The translations under genes and the position numbers were made by a program. From positions 13,017,501-13,081,500 of the forward strand of contig NC_057916.1 in assembly GCF_018873765.1 (NCBI RefSeq): a stretch of DNA of 64,000 bases, given 5' to 3'. The notes beneath the pieces are model-generated. The model had not been told where the DNA came from, did not search any database, and saw only the letters and a program-made list of their open reading frames with translations. How positions within the stretch are numbered: the stretch's first letter is position 1; each line of letters begins with the position of its first letter. This document shows, one piece after another, positions 12,343 through 24,371 of this stretch. This DNA is from Telopea speciosissima (taxonomy: Eukaryota > Streptophyta > Magnoliopsida > Proteales > Proteaceae).

Positions 12343-12510
12343 GGACCTCAGCGCTGCGGTAAGTTGTTTCATTGCAACTTAGTGGTCATAGGTTCAAGTT
12401 GGAAAACAGTCTCTCTATGAAGGGGGGGGAGGGTAAGGCTGCGTTCATTATGACCCTCCCTTGATCTTGCAATGTAGGAGCCTCGTGCACTAGGTACACC
12501 CTTTGTATCG
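12343..12510 (+). mobile_element. Au-like SINE (diverged copy)
   Basis: A tRNA-derived SINE. It has an A-box-like start (GGACCTCAGCGCTGCGGTAA), a B-box-like TCATAGGTTCAAGTT, then GGAAAACAGTCTCTC, GTAAGGCTGCGTTCATTATGACC and GAGCCTCGTGCACTAGGTACACCCTTTG. This order of blocks is that of the widespread plant Au SINE. A better preserved copy is at 61,306-61,465. It sits about 250 bp downstream of the GT14 stop codon. Confidence 0.8.
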
Positions 12511-13421
12511 ATTGTCTGTTGCTATTGGTTATGTAAGTCATTCGTTGGAAGACTCCGTGAAAGTGAGTGAACAACTTTGAACTGCCCATCATTATTACTG
12601 ATGACGACTCAAGCTCCAAGGAGGCATGATGGACAACTGTTATTAGCTTTAATAATCAGTTTTTTTCAGTACATATGGATTTTGGATATGCAGGATCAGC
12701 CTAAGAAACTGAGGCTAGAGGAATCCAGCAAGGTATCAATGGAATGTAAGAATATAGAGCTATGGACGGACGACTCAAATATGGTGATTTGGTTGAAGTA
12801 GCCCGAAGAAAATCCTAGGCCTTGGAAACTATTTTCTCATTTTTTATGTGCATTCTTTTCTTACTGCTTTGAACTCTATATGTATTAAAAGATGGATAGA
12901 CAGTAGTTCATTAGTTTATCTCATAATTTGACTTCCAAAGCAAGAAATAAGAAGATGCAGGGTTTTTAGGGCGAGTTTTCTTGAATTTCGTCTCAGTAAT
13001 ATAAGAGCAGTGAATTTTCAATCCCAACCCTCTTAAGAAAAAGAGTAGGCAGAGATGTGGAGCAAAGTAAAGCCGTTTAGAAATGACTACTTAATTCAGA
13101 GTAAGCGTCAGTTCGAAAGCATTACGATATGTGATCTGCTACGATATCAAACATATGAGAGTTGATCTCACAGACCATCCATCGTACATGACAACTATTC
13201 TCCCACTTTTTGTTTGATCCTTTGAGGTGGAATGGATAATGGTCCATGAGGGTGTAAGTGTATTCGACATTTGTGTGGTTCTAACGTTCCGTACCTTCTT
13301 CGGATAATATGGGCCAAGTGGAAAAGACGAGCATATCCTAAGCTTGGTGTGCGCATTTGCTTCAATGACACGTAAGATATTCTGGGAAAGAGAGGAGAGA
13401 GCTACGTGAAATTTCAATTCC
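12511..13421. other. Intergenic stretch between the GT14 and RIBA3 genes
   Basis: No gene was recognised. A short plus-strand piece at about 12,693-12,801 (after a CAG; QPKKLRLEESSKVSMECKN... then a stop) looks weakly coding but matches nothing I recognise. The RIBA3 promoter must lie here; the pyrimidine and AT content give no clear TATA box. Confidence 0.4.
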
Positions 13422-16011
13422 ATGGACTCTGTGATGCTCCAGCACCCCTTAGTTCCTCATGTTTTCATTCGCTCAAGGTAAAATTTAACTTGCTTTTATC
13501 CAGTGAGTTTCAATCAAACTAGCAGTCACTCTCTCTCTCTCTCTCTGGGAGGCCTTTAGGTATTAAATTCATAGTTAATGATTTATAATGATTTTCGGTG
13601 TCAGATATCCTCGCTCCTTTGCCACTACTCAGAATCTGGGACTCGGGCCAAGTAGAAGCAAGTGGTTGAAATTGAATTGTGGAGGAACTGGAACTGGAAC
13701 TGGAAGGTGGTTTGATGAAGTTCCTCTCGAAGGAAATGAAAATGGAGCAGTTCCAGGAGCTTTGAACGAGTCAGCTGTGGCACCTTTCGAGACATTAAAT
13801 GCAGAAATTACTCCTGAAACAATTGATTTTTTTGTTAGTGATGCCGAGGGTGATCCTGACTGCCCATCAAAGGGTTTCTCCTCGATCGATCAGGCTCTCA
13901 ATGCTCTTCGTCAAGGAAAGGTCCGTTCCTTAATCCTTATCCATATCCACAATTTGATCATTTTTCTTCCTTTGCAAGGTGCAACCTTATCAACTTAAGT
14001 TCCTTGCAGAAAATATTGTGATAGTGAGGTAGAGAAATAAAAGCTAATATTAGTTATTTTGTTTCCCTATCATTCTGTAGTTTGTGATTGTGGTAGATGA
14101 TGAAAATGTGGATGTCGAAGGCAACCTTATCATGGCAGCATCTCTTACAAGTCCTCAAGCAATGGCATTTTTGATTAAGCATGGTTCAGGAATTGTCTCC
14201 GTAGGTATGAAAGAAAATGATTTGGAAAGGTTAAGGCTTCCACTCATGTCTCCTGACAGTGAAGATGAAGACTACTCTGCTCCAACTTTCACAGTCACAG
14301 TGGTACAGCTTAATACTATTGTTTCATATAATTTTTCTTCACTTTTGATGGCTTGTATTGTTGATAACAATACCTCGTGAAGTCCCAATTTACCTGACTC
14401 CGACTCTGGATCTATATTGCTTCTCAGGATGTAAAACCTGATGTATCAACCGGAGTTTCTGCTTCTGACAGAGCAAAGACAGTTCTTGCCCTTTCATCAC
14501 CTGGTTCTAAACCAGAAGATTTCAGGAGGCCAGGTCATGTGTTTCCCCTCAAATACCGAAATGGTGGGGTGCTGAGAAGATTTGGCCATACTGAGGCTTC
14601 TGTGGATTTGCTCATATTGGCCGACTTGCAGGCTGTGTCTGTTCTTTCAGCTGTCATTGATGCAGATGATGGTTCTATGGCACGCTTGCCTGCTTTAAGA
14701 AAGTTATCATTGGAGCATGGATTACCAATTGTCTCAATCACTGATCTGATCCGGTGAGCTTTGCGTTTAGATATGAAGTTGAATCAAGCATCTATGTCCT
14801 TATATTGGCTGGCAATTCTCAAAGTTTATGAATAGATTATAAACCATCACCACCAATGCTGATTCTCTACTTCATCTTCTATGAAAGTCTAGTGCAATGG
14901 ATTCTACCTGAAGCCTTTCATTGTAATTCTTGTGCTTTTTCATTTGAGTCAATTCTCACTTGTCTAGTGTTTAGAATCATTTATACCATGTTTTCTGGTT
15001 TGTCAACACTCTCCAAATGTGAAGAGAAGGATTAACATTGACTTTAACAGCTCTGCCATATGCTTGCAGGTATAGAAGAAAGAGGGAGAAACTGGTTGAA
15101 AGAACGGCTGTTTCCCGTTTACCAACTAAGTGGGGTCTGTTTCAGGCATACTCTTACCACTCAAAGTTGGATGGAACAGAACATATTGCTATTGTAAAGG
15201 TAAAATGTTTTCAGATTCAAGCTCTAAATTTTTCTTTAACATAATCAGTTTGACAAATTAACAGTCCTCAACGTTTTCAAAGTTTCTCAATAATGCATCA
15301 TTTCCTAATGTCTGTGGTCATCAGTAATTATAGAAATCAATCTTCCTTAGCCTAACTTAAAAAATGACAGGGAATTATTGGTGATGGGCAAGATGTCCTT
15401 GTAAGAGTTCACTCAGAATGTCTGACTGGGGATATATTTGGCTCGGCTCGATGTGATTGCGGCAACCAGTTAGCCTTGGCAATGCAGTTGATAGAACAGG
15501 CGGGTCGAGGAGTGGTGGTCTACCTCCGTGGACATGAAGGAAGAGGAATTGGTTTAGGTCGCAAACTTCAGGCCTACAATTTGCAGGATGAAGGACATGA
15601 TACAGTTGAAGCTAATCTGGAACTTGGATTAGCCATTGATGCCCGTGAATATGGGATTGGAGCTCAAGTATGAAATGAAATATTATTTGATACTGATGCC
15701 ATATATAAAACTTCTGCCAATAGCTAGATGCAGTTTTGGTTTATCAACATAATTTCTGATCTTTCTGTTTACTTGTTGATGACTGTTGGCAGATCTTAAG
15801 GGACATTGGAGTGCGCACAATGCGTTTAATGACAAACAACCCAGCCAAGTTCACAGGGCTCAAGGGTTATGGTTTGGCTGTTGTTGGAAGGGTTCCTGTC
15901 TTATCTCCCATTACAGAGGAAAACAAGAGATACTTAGAAACAAAGCGAACTAAATTGGGCCATGTTTATGGGTCTGATTTACCTTCTACAGATTCATCGG
16001 CTGCAATGTAA
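13422..16011 (+). CDS. RIBA3: RIBA3-like GTP cyclohydrolase II with degenerate DHBP synthase domain
   Basis: Seven exons: 13422-13477, 13605-13920, 14081-14302, 14428-14753, 15070-15199, 15371-15667 and 15793-16011, 521 aa. Exon 1 ([19 protein letters not shown], across the first junction) was chosen because it splices in phase and resembles the Arabidopsis RIBA3 start; residues 1 to about 60 should be a chloroplast transit peptide. The N-terminal RibB-type domain (about residues 110-320) has lost key sites: the usual DDEDRENEGD reads [10 protein letters not shown], and the Cys-Glu before the DDGSMAR block is replaced ([14 protein letters not shown]). The C-terminal RibA-type domain is intact: zinc ligands in [17 protein letters not shown], then [22 protein letters not shown] and [10 protein letters not shown]. 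It should therefore make the pyrimidine precursor of riboflavin from GTP in plastids but not dihydroxybutanone phosphate, as known for the RIBA3 branch. A (CT)n run lies in intron 1. Confidence 0.93.
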
Positions 16012-17087
16012 ATAACAAGCACCACAGTATGAAAGCATAACAGATTAATTGGTTATTTCTCATTGTACATTGATGAACAGCTTACTTCATACCATACAGA
16101 GTTCAAAATTCAACACCCAAGATTTGTGCTGTTAAATATGAACATGAAGAGGACAGTGTGCAGGTTGACTGTACATATATGGATGCATGCTTGGCTACTT
16201 GCTGCTCGCATTATGGATTGATTCACAATGCACTTCTCCTTCTGGCTTATTCCTATTAACTTTTCAGTTTTAATGGTAAGTCTGCTTTAGTTATGGTTTA
16301 GTGGAATGGGGCCATGGTGTGTCTTCCCTACCATTGTTATCTTCTTCTGCTTAATTAATTTCAATAGCAAGCCTGCCTCTTTGATAACATCCTTACATAT
16401 TTACATTCATTGCTGATTTTTTCAGCTCCTACTCATTTTTTCTTTTTATTCTTGTTGCTTGCAATCTTGGAGGTTTGATAGCCTCACCTCCTCTAATCTC
16501 TATTTGTAGTGACAAAGCTCATTGTTAACACAAAACCAAAACAAAAACAAAAACAAAAACAGAACAAAAAAAAAAAAGGAAAAATATACTGTGGTTGGTC
16601 AGACCATTGAACCGAATAATTATTCCCTCCAATTTGCGGGCACCTCCAATTCCTCTAATAGGGGGGAGTGGACCCCACCTTGGGCATGTTTTTGGACAGG
16701 GGGTAAGGTGGTCACTTCCGCCCCCATGTGAGGAATTGGAGGAATTGGAGGGGACAACGATTCCCATTGAACCTTTCTCAGGTAAGCTCACCTACTGTGC
16801 CTTGTGAGAGACTGATTTAGAAATTCCATATGATGGATAGATAGGGTATGGTCAAATTGATCACATGCCAAAGTAAAATTCAATCATTTATATTACCCTT
16901 TCATCAAAAAAATCATTTATATTACCCCACTTAATAGGCATTGCCTATTGCATTTTCTTTATAGCTCACGCATTTTGTTTATTGAAAAAAAATTCTGAGA
17001 AAATTATCTCTAAGCTACTGGTATCATGCGCCCTTTTACTCTCTCTCTCTCTCTCTCGTGTCACTCACTCTATTAGTATGTCCTTCT
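16012..17087. other. RIBA3 downstream region with a small foldback repeat
   Basis: No gene. An A/C-rich tract (AAAACAAAAAC units) spans 16,530-16,590. A foldback repeat follows at about 16,637-16,760: CCAATTCCTCTAATAGGGGG, then AAGGTGGTCACTTCCGCCCC and GAGGAATTGGAGGAATTGG. It is related to the repeats at 18,590-18,850. A (CT)n run lies at 17,041-17,057. Confidence 0.5.
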
Positions 17088-17871
17088 TCACTGTTAAAAC
17101 AGAGTGTAGCTTGAAACTTCAAGGTGCGTTATAGAGTCGCTTTCCTTAAGATGAAATTTGTCCCTACTTCCAGATGCAAACAGGTTGCAGGCGAATTGTC
17201 TCCCAAGATACAGTGAAACCTCAAACTATGTTGATTATCTTGGCTGCGTTTTGCATAAACGAAACCAATAACTATTCCAGAAAGCCTTTTGAGAAGCAGA
17301 GAAATCTGTTCCTGCAGCAAAACAGATTCCCTACAAGACCATTTTTGAGAATGAGGAGAAGAAGAGAATGTTTTTGGATATCTCCTTACATTTGAAATAT
17401 CTCTGGATATTAATAAGCCACTTGGCACCTGTTCCCAACAGATGGATTCTTCCATCTTTGAATCTGGTCCGTTAGATCGTAACTGTACGATCTAAACCAT
17501 CCAAACACATAACAGTCATAACTGTTAATCAATTTGAATCTGATCTAAAATAATCAATTTGAATCTGGTCCTTTAGATCGTAACTGTATGATCTAATCCG
17601 TCCAAAATAAAACGGTCATAACCGTTGATCAACTATCCAGATTCAAATCAGACCACTAGATCAAAAAGAACGGTCCAGATCAAATCTTGCTCGAAGAGCC
17701 ACTAACGCCTCTACTGCCCACGCCATGCGTGCGAGTGCGCACTCGGACTAAAGTCCTCGCACATACACCGTAGTATTCACCTTGTTTATTAACTTAAACA
17801 ATAGATAGAGCTTTATTAAATAAACCCAAGTATTCACTCTCACATTTCAGATGTGGGACTATTCCCAACAT
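17088..17871 (-). mobile_element. Solo-LTR-like sequence
   Basis: On the minus strand the segment begins TGTTGGGAATAGTCCCACAT at 17,871, a very common start for plant LTRs, and ends in TTTTAACA at 17,088, giving TG...CA ends about 784 bp apart. Inside are two copies of a unit containing GAATCTGGTC-(C/A)-GTTAGATCGTAACTGTA and CGGTCATAACCGTT-like sequence (17,459-17,545 and 17,565-17,645). No convincing 5-bp duplication flanks it and no internal genes are attached, so the exact limits are uncertain. Confidence 0.5.
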
Positions 17872-17944
17872 CATTATGTTGAAAAACTCCAACATTCACT
17901 CTCTCTCCTAATATGTAGAGCCCTACATAGGGAAAAATTTTTGC

Positions 17945-18105
17945 TATTACAGTTGTCCTACAAGGCTGGCAGCCAAGGAAATTGAATAATTCACTTCCCC
18001 TTTGAGTTCATAAATATTCTACTAATTCTAGTATTTTCTACAATACCCTTTAAGATCCCACTTCCTTGGCTACTAGCCTTATAGCAGGATTGCTGGAACA
18101 TTCCT
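17945..18105 (+). mobile_element. Short foldback MITE, family A, second copy
   Basis: The arms ACAAGGCTGGCAGCCAAGGAAAT (left) and CTTCCTTGGCTACTAGCCTTAT (right) flank a centre with GTTCATAAATA and AGTATTTTCTACAATACCC. Both arms and centre match the reverse complement of the element at 8,049-8,203. Confidence 0.7.
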
Positions 18106-18589
18106 GGTACAAGTAAATTTCATCCATATATAGGAACCAAGTAGTGCCCCCACCTATGGTCAGCATGTCGACCTCATAATTTTTTTTTTGGAAAGAAATA
18201 ATTTTCCTTTTTTTGAAAAAAAAAAAAAAAAAACATACCTCATAGCGTAGTCCCCATGCCCGGACACAAAGGGAGGTGAAATGACCGCACGCCCCCTTGT
18301 AAAGTGAAAATCTCGCTCGTGTTGATGCTCCTACGTGCACTGGGTTGGCTTGTGCTGGCACAAGGGCCACAGGTACAACTCTTTATAATGAAAGTTTTTT
18401 TGTGTGTTTGTTTTTTCTCGTAAAGAATAATGTTATTCCAGGGCCTCTAGATTACATAAATCTAAGAGCCAAAGAGAGAATATTGGCCAAGTTGTCTTAC
18501 ATATCCATAGACACGGTTTCAGGGTTAGAAAATACGCAACATTATTTGCGGGATCTTTATCACCTTTCCTTGCCCCGCCTAGTACCCTA

Positions 18590-18850
18590 GTTCCTCTAAC
18601 AAAGGGGGCTGGAATGACCACCCTACCCGGGTGGGTTCCACCACCCCCTATTAGAGGAACTGGGAAACTAGGCCGAGCAGGGAATTGGAGGAGATAATTT
18701 TTCCTATTTGCGTCTCTAAAAATACAAGCAGCAAGAGGGGGGTTTTCGGGGACTTTTATCCCCTGAAGTTCACTGCCTGGATGGGGTCCACCCCCCTTTT
18801 ATTAAAGGCACTAGGGAACCATACCGGACAGGGGAACCGCATGTGATAAA
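18590..18850. repeat. Foldback repeats of a CCTCTAATAGGGG family
   Basis: An inverted pair, TAGTTCCTCTAACAAAGGGGG and CCCCCTATTAGAGGAACTGGG, lies about 18,592-18,670 with GACCACCCTACCCGGGTGGG between. A second diverged unit (GGTCCACCCCC...AAAGGCACTAGGGAAC) follows at 18,780-18,830. Related sequence is at 16,637-16,760. Confidence 0.55.
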
Positions 18851-18921
18851 AATTTGGGTTTTCGGTGCAAATTTTTATGAAAGATGTTCGAGTATATTTG
18901 GATCAAATTGTCAATATAAAT

Positions 18922-19085
18922 TGGGCTCTAATGGGCCCCGGAGACGAAAGTGCTCAGCCCGCTCACTGGCACATGTAAGCGGCTGATCAGTAGCTCCACT
19001 GTACAAAAATATAGGGATATTTTGGTCAAATTTGATACGATAAATATATACACGGCTCTTCATCTTGTTGGTTCGTAAACCCTAA
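18922..19085 (+). promoter_or_regulatory. Ribosomal-protein-type promoter of RPL23A
   Basis: Two site II (TGGGCY) elements, TGGGCT at 18,922 and TGGGCC at 18,932, lie 10 bp apart. A TATA box (TAAATATATA) is at 19,041-19,050. A telo-box, AAACCCTAA, is at 19,077-19,085 where transcription would start. Site II plus telo-box is the known signature of plant ribosomal-protein and cell-proliferation genes. A (CT)n tract at 19,125-19,146 lies in the presumed leader. Confidence 0.8.
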
Positions 19086-20609
19086 GTCGGCTGCTACAAT
19101 CCTCCATTCCGGTTGCTCCAGGTTTCTCTCTCTCTCTCTCTCTCTCATGCGTGAAATAACTAAGGTTTTTATTTGGTGTTTATCTCAATATTTCTGTGTC
19201 TTAGATTGATTGCTAAGCATTTCGCTGGACCTATTTTAAGACTTTGATTGTAATAGCATTTTCTTCAGTTTACAAATTCATCATCGCTAGATTTGCATCC
19301 GTCGTTCAACCAACAAAATGGACATGGTTCTGTAGCTTGGTGTTCTTATATCATTGTTTTGGTTATCTTGCTCGAAGTTTTCCGAAACTTTTCCGGAAAG
19401 AAATCGATCCGTAAGCTTAGTGACTCCCCATTCTGGGAACTATTAATTAGCTATCAAACCAGTGTTAATTTTTGTGAAATCATCGGTCGTGAATTCAGCA
19501 ATGAACTTGGAACCAAATGAAAGCATTCCTTTAGTTGACATGCATATCAGCATCTTCACAATGTGTACTGAGGCTCTGCTTTTTTGGCGGAAGTAAAAGA
19601 AAGAACGTGAAATATGTAATTGTAGAGTTTGTTTTGCAGAAATAAAAAAGGAAGAACGTAAAGTTTTACAGCAGGGGTCAGCATATTATGTCCAAAATCT
19701 GTATATTTGTCCCACTTTATTTTACTTCTTGGTGATTTACTTTGAAACAAACAAAGCATTGATAGAAAAGTACAACTTTGTATATCTATGTTACTGATTC
19801 GTCTGATTTGTGCTATGTGTCCCTACTGCTTGAGATGCTAGGACCAAACTATTTTTTCAGACCAACGGATTTGGATATTCTTTTTTTTTTTAATTCTGAT
19901 CTGTGGTTGAAATCTTTCATCACCTTTTTGTGCTCCAATGGCCTGACCACTTCTAGCTTGCAAAATTCGAGCCCTTGTGGTCCGAAAAAGGGTTTTTGAT
20001 TGTTTTTATGGCAAATATGTGTGTGAACATGGTTTAGGGAGGAAAAAACAATATAGGGTTCCTCACATGTTGAGTTGCAGAAGAAGGTTCCACACATCTC
20101 CGCTTCATCTAGGATTCTTGAGACCAGAGACGAATAAGAAGATGAGAACAGAAGATTACGAGTTGTAGAAGATATCTCGCCCGTCGAGAAGCGTTCTCCG
20201 CTTCAGCTAGGGTTCTTGAGAACCAGAGTCGAATTTGTTGCCCGATAAAAGTGATTCCAAGTGAATCGGTTCTTTTTATACCTAGGGTAGATTTAGGTGC
20301 TTCAGATTTGAGTTCACCTATTTACTTGAATTCACCAATGAATCACTTTTATTAAGAAATGATGATTCTGGCTGATTCTCTTTGTTCTCATACGGATCAC
20401 TTTCAAATGCAACCAAACGCTTTAATAAAAACAGAATCATGATTCTGGTGAAATAAATCCTACAGATTTACCAAACACTACCTTAACATTTTTCTTATCA
20501 ATTTTAACCTCTATTGCTGTATAATTCTGCTTTATTTCAGAAGTGTGGTTAATTCTTGTTTCTCCGTGCATTTGCCAGGTTCGATTGATTAGAGTTTCTT
20601 TAGCAACCA

Positions 20610-22392
<1,783 letters not shown>

Positions 22393-22877
22393 GACCATCG
22401 CTAGCATTTGTGTCTTCTATATTATCTTTGATTCTGACCCTAGTAATTTCTAGCCAGGTTGGGGGCAGTTTTGTTAGGAATTTTGAGCATAGACACAGGA
22501 TTGCATGTCCATGTTTCCATTTTAACTAAACTAAAAGAATGTTAGTCAATTTATTGATAAATGGGGAGTTGATTTGGATGCATAGTTTGTTTGAAGCTGG
22601 ACCGAGTATTTTAATGCTGGGTTTTTTCCCATTCGTCACCATTTTTCTTACTCATTTAACTTCTTAAAGTAACTATTTTGTGGCCGACGGTTAATTTTCA
22701 GAGTTCAATCTCACTGAAGCTCCACTGTGATGACATCATGAGCCAGCCAGTATGAACTTGAGAAAACAAACACAAAGGCTGGAAGCTTTTTCTGCTGAAG
22801 TACATTGTTGCCGTAAAACCATTCTGACTATGAGATAGTTGGGTAGTCTCGTGACTCTCGTCGGCTGGTAATTCTAT

Positions 22878-23020
22878 ATAGGGAGAATGTTTTCTGTACT
22901 GCAGTGCAGCTTGTGTTTAGGCACATGGACAGCTTGTGCAGGGGGGTAGGGTGGTCATTGCGCTCATCCCCATGTGCCTGGGCGCAGGCTGCGCTGCGGC
23001 ACAGAGAACAGTGCCCCTTC
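22878..23020. mobile_element. GC-rich foldback MITE
   Basis: The left arm (TTTTCTGTACTGCAGTGCAGC...AGGCACATGG) pairs with the right arm (CCATGTGCCTGGGCGCAGGC, then TGCGCTGCGGCACAGAGAAC). The loop contains GGGGGGTAGGGTGGTCATTGCGC. It lies 490 bp downstream of RPL23A. No coding capacity. Confidence 0.65.
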
Positions 23021-24371
23021 GATATATATCATGTATTTTTCAGTCTGGAAGCTGGATTGACAGTGGTATCGTATGGCATCTTATCGTTGCACAAGCACTA
23101 GGTTTTTTACGAATTTTAACCTGTAAATTGATAAGCTTTTAATGCTCGTCTTGAGTATCAAAACACAGAGAAAGAGCATACTGGGTGCAGGAACATAAGA
23201 ACGTGAGAATTTCAAAATTTAATACCATATTAAGGTAGGATAGTTTTTAAGCATGCCATTAAGTTGAAAAAATAAAACTAGTTTAGAATTTTCCAATTAA
23301 GTTAAAATTTCATTTTATTCTAAGCATATTCTGAAGTCTGAAGCTGTTGAGTGGCTTCCTTTGGATTGTGCTGTCAAACATTTGAATTCAACAGTTGAAT
23401 GCAGTGACAGCAAGAATTTGAAGATTGAGAGTAGGAGCACCATCCCTCCCTCGAGAATCTGGTTACCTATGTTCCAGTTCCCACGTACTTGTACTTTGTT
23501 TAGCTTAAAGCATGTTTCAAAATGTCTCAAGCACTGATTAAAGAGAATTAATCTTCAATCTTCATACAGGAAAAACATAGCTCAGAAACCATTGGAAATG
23601 CAAGGAACTCACTAACACCTTCAACCTTAAACTTTGGATGGTTCAAGGGGAGGGGGAGGGGAGGAAAAACCTCATAGAAGGAAGCAGTAATATCAAACCA
23701 AAGAGAGTTGGTCAGATACTCCATTAAACCTAAAACTTTGAAACCTAAGTAGATTACACTGAAATTATTAAACCCTATCATTAATCTAGATGAAGGCTGA
23801 ACCCTTGCTGGAAAGGTGCTATTAAATATGAATATGAAACAGTAGGACTCTATTTACCAAAAAAAAAAGAAACAGTACGACTCCATACAGAGTGATCGCC
23901 GGCAAATCAACTAAGAGAGCAACTTAATAGTTGAATTTGCAGGAGTTCCATCGCCCCAAAAATGGGAGTTTTCTCTCTTAACAAAAATGAACAATTCAGT
24001 TTCCTTTGTAGGTGTATTAATGCTTGTGGATCTACCTTTTGCCAACATCGGCACAACAGGCATTGCACAACTCGTTTGCCTTTGCATATTTCAGATGGGA
24101 ATACCATGTTAAATAAAATGAGCATGTCTTTTTAATGAGCATGTCTTTACCACAAAAAAAAAAAATGAGCATGTAAAGACAGCAAATAGATAGATTAAGT
24201 AAAAAAAATGCATAAATCAACTGAGATAGTATTTGAAGGGTTAAGAGATGTAATATCGATACAGATCAGGCAACAGTAATTCCCAGACATAACACCTGTC
24301 ATGGAGCAAAACGCTCTTGCTATCAGGAAGTGGGTTACTCCTAATCTGGTTTAGAGAAGCAGGTGACAGCC
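23021..24371. other. Intergenic stretch between convergent RPL23A and PPL1
   Basis: No gene or element was recognised. It must hold the 3' end of the PPL1 transcript, which runs toward it on the minus strand. A duplicated TGAGCATGTCTTT(A) motif occurs near 24,118-24,175. Confidence 0.4.

Noticed and set aside
12577-12801. 74-aa open frame after GT14
   Set aside because: No recognisable family; only its last part looks weakly coding, and it has no link to a gene model.
16522-16807. Overlapping frames on both strands
   Set aside because: Explained by an A/C-rich tract and a foldback repeat.
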